NCBI GenBank assembly: GCA_016185145.1
Contig: JACPOB010000141.1
Location: 57,650-121,649, forward strand
Length of the DNA stretch: 64,000 nt
Source: Rhodospirillales bacterium
GTDB taxonomy: Bacteria > Pseudomonadota > Alphaproteobacteria > Reyranellales > Reyranellaceae
Reading direction: 5' to 3'
The notes beneath the pieces were generated by a model. The model was not told the DNA's origin. It searched no databases and saw only the letters and a program-made list of their open reading frames with translations. A program made the translations under genes and the position numbers. This document shows, piece by piece, positions 40,374-48,722 of the stretch (positions are counted from its first letter, which is position 1; each line of letters starts with the position of its first letter).

Positions 40374-42626
40374 ATGGCGCCCAACCTGCGTAGATTGGCG
40401 GCTATTGTGGCTGCGGATGTGGTGGGCTACTCGCGGCTGATGGGCCGCGATGAGAGCGGCACCCTGGTCGCACTGAAGACAGTGCGTCGCGACATCATCG
40501 ATCCGAGAATCGAGGCCTTTGGAGGTCGCATCGTCAAGACGACTGGCGATGGCATGTTGCTGGAGTTTCCCAGCGTGGTTGACGCGGTTCGCTGCGTTGT
40601 CGAGATCCAGACGGCCGTGGCCGCACACAATGCGGGCATACCGGAAGATCGCCGCATCATCTTCCGCGTTGGCGTCAACCTCGGCGACATCATCATCGAA
40701 GGCGACGACATCTTTGGCGATGGCGTCAATGTGGCCGGGCGCCTTCAGGAAATGGCGGCACCAGGAGGGGTGTGCCTGTCGAATCGAGTCCATGATGAGG
40801 TGCGCGACCGGCTGGATCTCGTGCTGGACGACGGTGGCGAGCAGATACTGAGGAACATCGCGCGGCCGGTTCATATTTGGCATTGGTCGCCCGCCAACAT
40901 GACGCCGTCGCGCGAGCGCGACATGTCGACTCCGCGGCTCGTGGCGTCGCTTGCCCCTAGGGCCGCGCGGCGGTCGATCGCGTTCTATGCCAGCATGGCC
41001 GCCGCCGTGGTTGTCCTGGCGGGCACTGCCCACGTGGTGCTCAGCCCCAAGCCGGGAGCAACAGGTATCGCCCGCCAGGAGCCGGCAATCGATGACCTCG
41101 GCAAGGTCCTGGCCGCGGCACAGGAAAAGGCCCATCCGTGGCCCACCAGAAAGTGGCCGACCTCTTCGCCCGAGGAGCAGGGCATGAGCTCGGATACGCT
41201 CGCTCGCCTGGTCGATTTCGGCAGTTTCAGCGGCATGGACAGCCTCCTGGTCACGCGCCACGGCAGGATCGTCCTCGAGGCGAGCTACGCCCCGTTTCGG
41301 GCCGACCTCAAGCACCGGCTCAATTCGGCGACGAAGTCCGTCGTCGGCTCCCTGGTCGGGATAGCCCTCAAGGACGGTCTCCTGGACAGCACGGACCGGC
41401 GCGTCCTTGACTTCTTTTCCGACAGCACGATCGCCGCCCTCGACGAACGCAAGAAGGCCATGACGATCCGGCATCTGCTCGACATGACATCGGGCATCGA
41501 GTGGTCGGAGCCTTTCAACATCCCGCCTGAGGCCACTGTCTTCTCGATGGTGCGCAGCCCGAACTGGCAGCAATTCGTCCTCGACCGCCGCATGAGCGCA
41601 GTACCTGGCACAGTATTCAACTACGACAGCGGCAACAGCCACCTGTTGTCCGCCATCCTGACCAAGATCACGGGTAAGAGCACACTCGATTACGCGCGGG
41701 AGGTCCTGTTCGGACCGCTCGGCATCGAAGATGTCCTGTGGCAGCACGACCCGCAGGGCATTTCAGTGGGCGCAGCCGGCCTGTACCTGCAGCCGCGCGA
41801 CATGGCGAAGATCGGCTATCTCTACCTTCGAAACGGCATGTGGGAGGGAAAGCAGATCCTGCCGTGGTCATGGACCGAGGGCGTGCGCAGGACGACTGTC
41901 GACGTGCACGAGAGCTGGTCGTCGAACATTCGCTATGGCAGCCAGTTCTGGGTCATCCCGAGCCGCGACGTCTACATGGCAATCGGCTATCACCAGCAGC
42001 TCATCGTCGTAATGCCGAAGCTCGACATCGTGGTGGTAGCGACTGGCTCAGCGCGCTTCCCCGCCCGCGGTGGCGCTCCAGATGTCCCGCGCTTCAGCAT
42101 GGACACTCTGGTGGGGCACGTCATGGCCGCCGTGAAGTCAGACGCGCCGATCCCGGCGGATCGCGCTTCAATGGCGCATCTCGCGGACCGGCTGAGAGAC
42201 GTTGCTACCGAACAGCCAGCGCCGGGCGGCGGGTCATCCGAGTTGGCGAAAGCTGTCTCCGGCAAGCTGTGGCGCTTCCCCGACAACCCGCTACGGATCA
42301 AGTGGATTACGCTCACTCTCGACGAGCCCCAGCCGTCCTACGAATTCGAACTCGATGGCAGACGGCCAGGCTTGCCGGGGGGGCGGTTTGGCGGACCTAT
42401 CGGCTTCGACGGTCAAACTCGGGTCGGCGGGCGCATGCCCTACGGGTTGAGCGCCGCCAGAGGCACTTGGCTCGCTGACGGGACGAGCCTCGTCCTTGAA
42501 TTTCAGACGCTCGGCAACGACGACGCCGCCCGGGTTACACACGTGTTCGGCGCAAAGACGATCGAAGTGAGTTTCGAGTCGGCGAACGGCTTCCGCGCGA
42601 AGCTTCAGGGACAGGCGGACGACTGA
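40374..42626 (+). CDS. Class III nucleotide cyclase fused across the membrane to a beta-lactamase-type serine hydrolase
   Basis: A 750-residue protein. Residues 1-175 form a cyclase domain: metal aspartates in AADVVGYSRLM (near 15) and TTGDGMLLEF (near 58), with VNVAGR keeping the catalytic Asn. A single membrane helix follows (YASMAAAVVVLAGTAHVVLS, about 204-225). Residues about 260-570 are a serine beta-lactamase/NylB-type hydrolase: SATK at 318-321 holds the nucleophile Ser318 and Lys321, and YDSGN at 417-421 the Tyr. The last 130 residues are a beta-rich tail. The helix would place the cyclase in the cytoplasm and the hydrolase in the periplasm. The start is an ATG after gggagggcatgca-like sequence. 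No partner gene is adjacent. Confidence 0.88.
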   Translation: MAPNLRRLAAIVAADVVGYSRLMGRDESGTLVALKTVRRDIIDPRIEAFGGRIVKTTGDGMLLEFPSVVDAVRCVVEIQTAVAAHNAGIPEDRRIIFRVGVNLGDIIIEGDDIFGDGVNVAGRLQEMAAPGGVCLSNRVHDEVRDRLDLVLDDGGEQILRNIARPVHIWHWSPANMTPSRERDMSTPRLVASLAPRAARRSIAFYASMAAAVVVLAGTAHVVLSPKPGATGIARQEPAIDDLGKVLAAAQEKAHPWPTRKWPTSSPEEQGMSSDTLARLVDFGSFSGMDSLLVTRHGRIVLEASYAPFRADLKHRLNSATKSVVGSLVGIALKDGLLDSTDRRVLDFFSDSTIAALDERKKAMTIRHLLDMTSGIEWSEPFNIPPEATVFSMVRSPNWQQFVLDRRMSAVPGTVFNYDSGNSHLLSAILTKITGKSTLDYAREVLFGPLGIEDVLWQHDPQGISVGAAGLYLQPRDMAKIGYLYLRNGMWEGKQILPWSWTEGVRRTTVDVHESWSSNIRYGSQFWVIPSRDVYMAIGYHQQLIVVMPKLDIVVVATGSARFPARGGAPDVPRFSMDTLVGHVMAAVKSDAPIPADRASMAHLADRLRDVATEQPAPGGGSSELAKAVSGKLWRFPDNPLRIKWITLTLDEPQPSYEFELDGRRPGLPGGRFGGPIGFDGQTRVGGRMPYGLSAARGTWLADGTSLVLEFQTLGNDDAARVTHVFGAKTIEVSFESANGFRAKLQGQADD

Positions 42627-42863
42627 AAGCACCGCAGCAAAAATTGTAGTGGCGCTTCGAACGAGCGGCACCAGCATTGGTATGCCGCCGTTGGCCGCCC
42701 GCGAGGTATACGCCTTTGGGAGCGCCACGCCGCTCCCAAGCCGCCGGCATCGGCAGCGGACCTACAAGGCTCCGCATGATGTGAGAAAACACACAGCGCA
42801 CGGCCTGATCGCGCGCCAAAGTCGATCGCGACACCGCCTGCCGTTCGGCGCGTGGAGGCCTGC

Positions 42864-43952
42864 ATGGACTTTAAACAATACGCCGACTTCATCAAGAAGA
42901 ACGCGCCTGCAGCGCAGCGCGCCAGTCTCCTGGCGGCAAACTCCAGGCCATTCGCCGGCGCGAGCGCCGCAAAAGCGAAGATCTTTCTGACCTACTATTC
43001 GATGCCTGACTGGCTGGACATCTTCAAGTTGGAGACCCGCCTGAAGAGCGGCCCGTTGGATCACCTGATCGCCGAGTACAAATTCGTGGCGAAGAAACAT
43101 CAGGACAAGGTCGCCGGCTGCCTGGATCGGATCGGCACCTTCCCGTCGGGGCAAGCGCTGCTGGCCGAGCTCGGCAGTACCGGGCACACGCTCCGCATCA
43201 TGCCTTACTGGCACTACTTCAGGACCATGCCCGGCGGCGACTATTTCAATTCGACGCCGATGCCGGTGAAGCCCGGTGAAACGATGGCTCACATCGGCGA
43301 CGGCACCCCGCATGATTTCGAGGATGAGTATGAGAAAGGCGTGCCGGTGCGCGGCGACGACAACGAACCGGTGTCGAGCCTCGGCAAGGGCACGGGCAAA
43401 GGGGCCGACGTCGTGCTTTTCTTCTCGGCCGAGATCTGGGAGAGCAAGGATGCGCCCAAGGGTCCCGGATTCAAGCCGGACGAGGTCTTGTTCCATGAGC
43501 TGGTTCACGTCACCCGGTCGCTGCGCGGCCGCATGACGCACGTCGGTGTGGAGGGGGGAGGCTACGGCAATATCGAGGAGTACTTCGCCACGGTGATCGC
43601 CAACATCTACCTTTCCGACAAGGGAGAGACCTGCCTTCGCGGCCTCTACAGCAACGACTCCATTCGACAGAAGACGACGCGCGTCACCGTCGACAAGCAG
43701 GAGGTCATGGTCGTCACCAATGCGCTTCCCAACGGCTGGAACGTGATGAAGGACCCCGAAAAGTTCTACGACAACGCCGACAAGATCAGCATCCCGCCGC
43801 GCGACCTGATGCAGATCTTCAAGAGCAAGCAGCCCGGTTTCTATTTTGCGCTGGCGCACCTGCCGGAATTGAAGCCGAAGTTCAATCCCGTCGGGCGGCA
43901 CTTCCGGGAGAACATGAGGCCGGTCAAGTCGGCCGGTGCAAAGCGGCCCTGA
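42864..43952 (+). CDS. M91-type zinc metallopeptidase-like protein
   Basis: A 362-residue protein. The zinc motif HELVH is at residues 211-215 within DEVLFHELVHVTRS, and a downstream NIEEYFATVIANIYLSD (Glu238/Glu239) is placed like the third ligand region of M91 (NleD-like) peptidases. The first 130 residues (FKQYADFIKKNAPAAQRASL, IMPYWHYF) are of unknown fold. No signal peptide is present. NleD is a type III effector; here no secretion system is nearby, so a toxin or effector role is only a possibility. GGAGG seven bases before the ATG at 42864 supports the start. Confidence 0.65.
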   Translation: MDFKQYADFIKKNAPAAQRASLLAANSRPFAGASAAKAKIFLTYYSMPDWLDIFKLETRLKSGPLDHLIAEYKFVAKKHQDKVAGCLDRIGTFPSGQALLAELGSTGHTLRIMPYWHYFRTMPGGDYFNSTPMPVKPGETMAHIGDGTPHDFEDEYEKGVPVRGDDNEPVSSLGKGTGKGADVVLFFSAEIWESKDAPKGPGFKPDEVLFHELVHVTRSLRGRMTHVGVEGGGYGNIEEYFATVIANIYLSDKGETCLRGLYSNDSIRQKTTRVTVDKQEVMVVTNALPNGWNVMKDPEKFYDNADKISIPPRDLMQIFKSKQPGFYFALAHLPELKPKFNPVGRHFRENMRPVKSAGAKRP

Positions 43953-44011
43953 CGCCGGTCGGCCCGCTCATGAGCATGGCCGCTCTGGAGCATGATGAAT
44001 TTGAGCCGATT

Positions 44012-44160
44012 CGTCGTCCCGACCGGAGCCGAGCGCAGCGAGGCGGAGCCGAGGGACCTTCTCTCCACGAATAGCCAGCTTATCGTGGAGAGAAGGTCCC
44101 TCCGCTCCGCGCGTAGTTTATCCCGAGCGAAGTCGAGGGGCGCTCCGGTCGGGACGACGG
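44012..44160. repeat. Palindromic repeat, family B, in the 43953-44354 gap
   Basis: Outer arms cgtcgtcccgaccggagc (44012-44029) and the inverted complement (44142-44160) enclose the inner stem gggaccttctctccacga / tcgtggagagaaggtccc (44054-44101). Compared with 39055-39185, it carries an extra segment with gcgtagtttatcccgagcg. Outside it, the 402-base gap holds no gene that I can support. Confidence 0.95.
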
Positions 44161-44354
44161 ATCGAGCGGGACTCATCGCGGCTTAGCGTCCCTTCTTCAA
44201 ATCCGATCCCGAGCCCCCCGGCGGCACCTGCGATTGCGTCGATAGGGCATGATCTCAAGTGCGCGAATGGTTGGCCGGCGCGATCGACGGTCTCGTTTCT
44301 TTCGGCAAATTGGTAAGGGGTATGCTAACGCCCAGCCCTTTCAAGGAGACACCA

Positions 44355-44933
44355 ATGTCAGCCGAAGATCTCGCCGTCAGTCGCTTCCCTGTTCCCAGCC
44401 TCGCCGACATGCCGGCCGACATACGCGAGCGCATCCAGGCTGTGCAGGAAAAGTCCGGCTTCATTCCGAACGTCTTCCTCGTTCTCGCGCGCCGGCCCGA
44501 GGAGTTTCGTGCCTTCTTCGCTTACCACGATGCGCTGATGGACAAGCCCGGCAATCTCAGCAAAGCCGAGCGCGAGATGATCGTCGTGGCGACCTCGAAC
44601 GTGAACCAGTGCCAGTATTGCGTGGTCGCCCATGGCGCGATCCTGCGTATCCGCGCCAAGGACCCGTTGATCGCCGACCAGGTTGCAATCAATTATCGCA
44701 AAGCCGACATCACCGCCCGGCAGAAGGCAATGCTCGACTTCGCCATGAAGGTCAGCCAGTCGGCCCACCTGGTCGACGATGCCGATATCGAGACCCTCAA
44801 GGCTCATGGTTTTGATGACGAGGACGCCTGGGACATCGCGGCCATCGCGGCGTTTTTCGGCCTGTCGAACCGGTTGGCAAACGTCACCAGCATGCGTCCA
44901 AACCGGGAGTTCTACGCCTTGGGTCGCGGCTGA
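44355..44933 (+). CDS. AhpD-like / carboxymuconolactone decarboxylase-family peroxidase-related protein
   Basis: A 192-residue helical protein. The AhpD catalytic pattern is complete: Glu74 in AEREMIVVAT, then Cys86 and Cys89 in NQCQYCVVAHG with His93. The longer N-terminus (PVPSLADMPADIRERIQAVQEKSGFIPNVFLVLARRPEEF) matches the uncharacterised peroxidase-related subfamily. Such proteins reduce peroxides using the redox-active cysteine pair. The ATG at 44355 follows aaggagacacca, so it is chosen over the longer frame from 44259. It appears to be monocistronic. Confidence 0.88.
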   Translation: MSAEDLAVSRFPVPSLADMPADIRERIQAVQEKSGFIPNVFLVLARRPEEFRAFFAYHDALMDKPGNLSKAEREMIVVATSNVNQCQYCVVAHGAILRIRAKDPLIADQVAINYRKADITARQKAMLDFAMKVSQSAHLVDDADIETLKAHGFDDEDAWDIAAIAAFFGLSNRLANVTSMRPNREFYALGRG

Positions 44934-45031
44934 CGGCGCCCTCAACGTCGGCTTGCGCCTGATCTGGTGAGGCTCGGCGTTTGCCATCGATGAACTGCCG
45001 AGGCGGCACGCCGTAGCGCGCGTCGAAGGGT

Positions 45032-45217
45032 TCAGTTGCGGCTGTTGTTGGCGCCGCGCCGCATGAGTTCCGGCTCTTGCCACGGGGTGGGCGCATAGAC
45101 CGGCTTGGCTTCGCTCGCTGGAGGGCCTGGATCGTTGGATGAATCGTCGGAAAGCTTCTGTTCGCACGCCGAGAGCCCGAGACACCCAAGCACGGCGATA
45201 ACCAACAACTTGTTCAT
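45032..45217 (-). CDS. Small lipoprotein
   Basis: A 61-residue protein with a lipoprotein signal peptide MNKLLVIAVLGCLGLSAC (lipobox LSAC, Cys18). The mature part is acidic then proline-rich (EQKLSDDSSNDPGPPASEAKP, VYAPTPWQEPELMRRGANN). It would be anchored to a membrane facing the periplasm. Function is unknown. The start ATG follows gaggaatcgat, read on the minus strand. The neighbours are unrelated. Confidence 0.75.
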   Translation of the reverse strand: MNKLLVIAVLGCLGLSACEQKLSDDSSNDPGPPASEAKPVYAPTPWQEPELMRRGANNSRN

Positions 45218-45415
45218 ATCGATTCCTCGAGTTCGGCGAATCTCTACCGGATGTCACTGCGCGTGGGATGCGTTGCGCTTCCTGCTGCGGCTGCTGCGCT
45301 CCACGCGCCACCCGGCGGCGAAGTCGCCAGTGAGCACGAGCCATTCGACCCAAAAGGGCCATAGCTGTATTGCAGCCGCGCGGCGCTTACACACTCGGCC
45401 AAGTGGCGGAGCTAG

Positions 45416-46336
45416 CTAGCGCAAGATGAAGACGGTCAGTAGCTCGGCTTTTCCCTTTAGGTCAAGGGTGGTGCGGTCCGCCTGCGGCTTCTCACCGGAG
45501 AGCGCCTCGTAAACCTTCTCCGAAACCAAGATTTCGTTGGCGTTAGCCGCACTCCCCAGACGCGCGGCTGTGTTCACCACGTCCCCAATAGCAGTAAAAT
45601 TCTTCGACTCGCCCGCGGCTAGCGAGCCGACTTGCGCCTTGCCCATGTGCATTCCGACACCAACCGGCAAAGACGCCGTGCTCTGCCGCACCGCATCGAG
45701 CAACCGTCTAGTCGCTGCGAGCATAATGTCTGCGGTTTTCGCGCCGAGCGAAGGCCATTCCACGATGTAGATAGCCATTATCTGGTCCCCGATGAAATCA
45801 ACAAAGGCGTCATCGGAGGTCAGCGCGCGATTGGCGTTCGCATAGAAGCGGCTCACTAAGTCGGCCGCGTCGCTCGAGCTGTGGGTCTCGGACCACGAAG
45901 TGAACCCACGCATGTCCGCGAAAAGCACTCCAACTTCCCGTTCGTGAGTTCCTGTCGGCATGGCCTCGAAGCAGCTCCGGCAGTAGTTTGGATTCATCGC
46001 TGACGGTTTAATGCCCATCACTTTGCCGACGCCAGCGAACGGAACCATGCAGAACCGGCATCGTGGGTCCGACGGCAGTAGCCGCAGCAAACGCCGATGC
46101 CTGCCGACGAAGCCAGTCGTGCATAGCGGCAAGATCAGCGGGTTGTCTTGCGTCTGTAACCGTCGCACGATCCAGGCATCGTGGTTGCAAATCATCGAGA
46201 CCAGCCCCAAGGGGAGCAAGACAAGCAGGAGAAGGCCGATCCAGATGGAGACGTAGACTGCGGCAAGTATCGCAAGCAGCACCGCGATGACTTCGAGGCA
46301 TGTCACTCCGATTTCGAAGTATCTCGCCTTCGCCAT
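45416..46336 (-). CDS. Membrane-anchored class III adenylate/guanylate cyclase with a Cys-cluster
   Basis: A 306-residue protein. Two hydrophobic helices (about 10-55; LEVIAVLLAILAAVYVSIWIGLLLLVLLPLG) anchor it. Residues about 85-125 contain CRFCMVPFAGVGKVMGI and NYCRSCFE, two CxxC pairs that could bind zinc or an Fe-S cluster. The cyclase domain follows: metal aspartates in LFADMRGFTSWSE and FIGDQIMAIY, with VVNTAARLGS keeping Asn and Arg. The active site therefore looks complete. The ATG at 46336 is preferred; upstream TTG at 46348 is possible. Its DNA is visibly more AT-rich than the surrounding kilobases, suggesting acquisition together with the nearby recombinase. Confidence 0.88.
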   Translation of the reverse strand: MAKARYFEIGVTCLEVIAVLLAILAAVYVSIWIGLLLLVLLPLGLVSMICNHDAWIVRRLQTQDNPLILPLCTTGFVGRHRRLLRLLPSDPRCRFCMVPFAGVGKVMGIKPSAMNPNYCRSCFEAMPTGTHEREVGVLFADMRGFTSWSETHSSSDAADLVSRFYANANRALTSDDAFVDFIGDQIMAIYIVEWPSLGAKTADIMLAATRRLLDAVRQSTASLPVGVGMHMGKAQVGSLAAGESKNFTAIGDVVNTAARLGSAANANEILVSEKVYEALSGEKPQADRTTLDLKGKAELLTVFILR

Positions 46337-46537
46337 AGGCGCCACCAAGTGCAGCCAACCGACAGACGCACAGAGTACCGGACCCGCGTTTTCCCGGTCT
46401 ACTCGAATCGAAATTAACGGTGGGATTGCAGTACCCTTGCAATTTACGAGTCACTGACGCCTGGATGCCAGACACCAGTTATGGCCCGAAACGGCGGTTG
46501 AGGGTCGGGCAGAGCATGTCCGCTCTGCCCGGGTACT

Positions 46538-47158
46538 TCAGACGTCAACTTGTTCTGCTATTGCCAAGGCGTCATCTACTTCGATGCCCAGGTATCTGAC
46601 CGTGCTTTCGATCTTGGTGTGCCCAAGCAGAAGCTGAACGGCCCTAAGATTTCCTGTCCGCCGGTAGATAAGAGTAGCTTTTGTGCGTCGCAACGAATGC
46701 GTCCCGAACAGCCTCGGGTCCAGTCCGGCGCTCCCGATCCACGCCGAAACAAGGCGAGCATATTGGCGGGTCGTCATATTGGTTTGGGGACCACGACGAC
46801 CCGTGAACAGGAACTCGCCGGGTTCTTTGTTGGTGGCTCTTAAGTAACGGGTCTGCTCGCTCAACTCAAATCTGACGGGTCGCCCGGTTTTCTTTTGTCG
46901 AACCGTTGCGCGATCCGCCGTGTAGCCGCCGGCGGCGACATCCTCGACCCGGATGGCAACGACGTCACAGCCACGAAGCTTGCTGTCGATTGCCAGATTG
47001 AACATCGCGAGCTCGCGAACTCGGCCTTCGATCTGGAGCTTCGTCCGGATCGACCAGACATGTTTCGGTCGCAGCGGCGGCTTCGCCCCAGTCAGCTTGC
47101 CTTTGTTCCAGGGCACGCGCGGGTGGGGTGTCGGGGCAGCGGTTACTTCATCTTGCAT
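46538..47158 (-). CDS. Short tyrosine recombinase (phage integrase family)
   Basis: A 206-residue protein made of the catalytic domain only. It has Arg62 (SKLRGCDVVAIRVEDV), Lys90 (RQKKTGRPVRF), His154 and Arg157 (FGTHSLRRTKATL), His180 (LLLGHTKIESTVRYLG) and the nucleophile Tyr189. All six expected catalytic positions are present, so it may be active. It lacks the usual N-terminal core-binding domain, as do FimB/FimE-type recombinases. The ATG at 47158 is chosen because gaggagg lies six bases upstream; an ATG at 47164 directly abuts that site. A perfect hairpin hides the ribosome binding site. No phage genes, excisionase or att repeats were seen beside it. Confidence 0.88.
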   Translation of the reverse strand: MQDEVTAAPTPHPRVPWNKGKLTGAKPPLRPKHVWSIRTKLQIEGRVRELAMFNLAIDSKLRGCDVVAIRVEDVAAGGYTADRATVRQKKTGRPVRFELSEQTRYLRATNKEPGEFLFTGRRGPQTNMTTRQYARLVSAWIGSAGLDPRLFGTHSLRRTKATLIYRRTGNLRAVQLLLGHTKIESTVRYLGIEVDDALAIAEQVDV

Positions 47159-47161
47159 AAT

Positions 47162-47194
47162 CATCCTCCTCGGTTGCAGACACCGAGGAGGATG
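47162..47194. promoter_or_regulatory. Perfect 13-bp inverted repeat covering the recombinase ribosome binding site
   Basis: catcctcctcggt and accgaggaggatg are exact inverted complements around a seven-base loop. In the recombinase mRNA the right-hand arm contains the gaggagg ribosome binding site and an ATG, so folding would block translation. Confidence 0.75.
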
Positions 47195-47387
47195 GGACCG
47201 GTTAAGGCACTAGAATCAGGTCAGCTTTTGGATCATTTCGGACTGGGCCTGCAGCGCCGCCGAATGCAATCCGTAGCGTTTGACCCAAAGCCGACATTGG
47301 CCCCAACTAGGCAACGCCATTTGCGCATGCTTTGACTATTGTAGCGGTTGCTTGCTCGCCGTCTGCATCACTGAGGATGTCAACCTA

Positions 47388-48239
47388 ATGTCAACGTCAG
47401 CGTCAACGCCAAATGCCCGTGGAGCCGCCTTTTGGAGCAGCACCATGGGACACGCATGGGTTTCGCAGCAAGCCGTGATCAGCGATGTCTTCACTTCGGT
47501 CACGAGCATCAGCTTCAAAGCGGCCGCGGCAAAGCCGGGTGAACGTGTGGTCGATATCGGCTGCGGCACCGGTGACACGCTGTTGGACTTCGCAAAGGTT
47601 GTCGGGCCGTCGGGCGCAGCGTTGGGTGTCGATATCTCGGTCCCGATGTTGGGCTTCGCCAGGCACCGCGCTGCCGAGGCGGGATACAGCAACGTGTCCT
47701 GCGCCTTGGCTGATGCAACGACCTACGGGTTCGAGCCGCGCTGGGCGGATCTGGTGTATTCGCGTTTTGGCGTGATGTTTTTTGATGATCCGGTGAAGGC
47801 CTTCACCAACATCCGTAGCGGCATGAAGCCTGGCGGCCGGCTGGTGCTTGTCTGTTTCCGCACCATGGCGGAGAGCCCGTGGTTTCGTGTGCCGATCGAG
47901 GCCGCGCGGCCGCATTTGCCGGCCCAACCGCCAGCGGATCCGCTGGCACCGGGGATGTTCTCGTTTGCCCGCGAGGAGCGCGTCCGTGGAATTCTCAGTG
48001 ACGCTGGATTTCGTGAGATGGCACTCAAGGCTGTTGATGTTCCCATGCACGGCAAGGACATCGCGCAAAGCATGGCGTTCATCACACAAGCAGGTCCTCT
48101 ACCGGCAATTCTCGAGAACGGCTCGGAAGAGCAACGCACACGCGCCACCGAGGCCGTGCGTGAGGCGCTGGCTGCAAACATCGGAGCTGATGGACGTGGG
48201 CTCCACGCGGGTCTGTGGCTCGTGTCAGCGCTCACTTGA
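47388..48239 (+). CDS. Class I SAM-dependent methyltransferase
   Basis: A 283-residue paralogue of the 1114-1983 enzyme. The SAM motif VVDIGCGTGDTLLDFAK is near residues 54-70, followed by LGVDISVPML and the YSRFGVMFFDDPVKAF segment, then GGRLVLVCFRTMAESPWF. The C-terminal part (MFSFAREERVRGILSDAGF) also matches that paralogue and ends GLWLVSALT, which shows what a repeat-free C-terminus looks like. The substrate is unknown. The ATG at 47388 is used; an earlier ATG at 47376 is closed by a stop after three codons. It is divergent from the recombinase. Confidence 0.82.
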   Translation: MSTSASTPNARGAAFWSSTMGHAWVSQQAVISDVFTSVTSISFKAAAAKPGERVVDIGCGTGDTLLDFAKVVGPSGAALGVDISVPMLGFARHRAAEAGYSNVSCALADATTYGFEPRWADLVYSRFGVMFFDDPVKAFTNIRSGMKPGGRLVLVCFRTMAESPWFRVPIEAARPHLPAQPPADPLAPGMFSFAREERVRGILSDAGFREMALKAVDVPMHGKDIAQSMAFITQAGPLPAILENGSEEQRTRATEAVREALAANIGADGRGLHAGLWLVSALT

Positions 48240-48722
48240 AAAGGAGAAGCGACGAGCAGTAGCTAAGTGGAGCCTTGCCGCGTAGCGCCGGGGACAGGTC
48301 GCCTATCAAGCGACGATCGAATGAGACCTCGTATCATCCGTGCCGCGCCCGATGTCGGCTTGTGGCCCTTCTCTGACGAACCTCCAACCAGCCGGCGATG
48401 TCTGAAGCGGGTCAGAAGCAGACGCGGCGGCGCTCGACTTTATGGGTTTTGGCCCTAGCGAGTTCGCTGCAGGCAGACTGGCGGCGATGACGTAGGAGGG
48501 CGGCGACGAAACAGATCATCCTGCCCGGCACCGTCGCGCTAATCGCCGCGACGACGATTACTACCGCGCGGCAGCCCAAGTGGGACGAAGGCATGGCCGC
48601 TTACGCGCTCAAGCGCGCCCGCATCGACTGCACCACTTGGTCGCCTTCCTCGCCAACATGCAGGTCAAGCGCGTCGGCCGGCCTCCGGCATCGGGCTCTT
48701 CGACGGACTCATAGGCCCTCGG
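48240..48722. other. Gene-poor debris region
   Basis: No gene can be supported in these 480 bases. Short frames are interrupted. One recognisable piece, at 48637-48673, is a relic of the dioxygenase C-terminus (listed separately). A piece near 48500-48600 reads ALIAATTITTARQPKWDEG in one frame, without a family that I recognise. Confidence 0.6.
48637..48673 (+). pseudogene. Fragment matching the dioxygenase C-terminus
   Basis: These 37 bases match 40215-40251 at all but one position and encode LVAFLANMQVKR, the end of the LigA-type domain. The upstream sequence does not continue the family. It is a short leftover of a paralogue or of a duplication. Confidence 0.6.

Noticed and set aside
46349..47387. 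tRNA or att site beside the recombinase
   Set aside because: No tRNA-like cloverleaf or direct repeat flanking the segment was found by eye.
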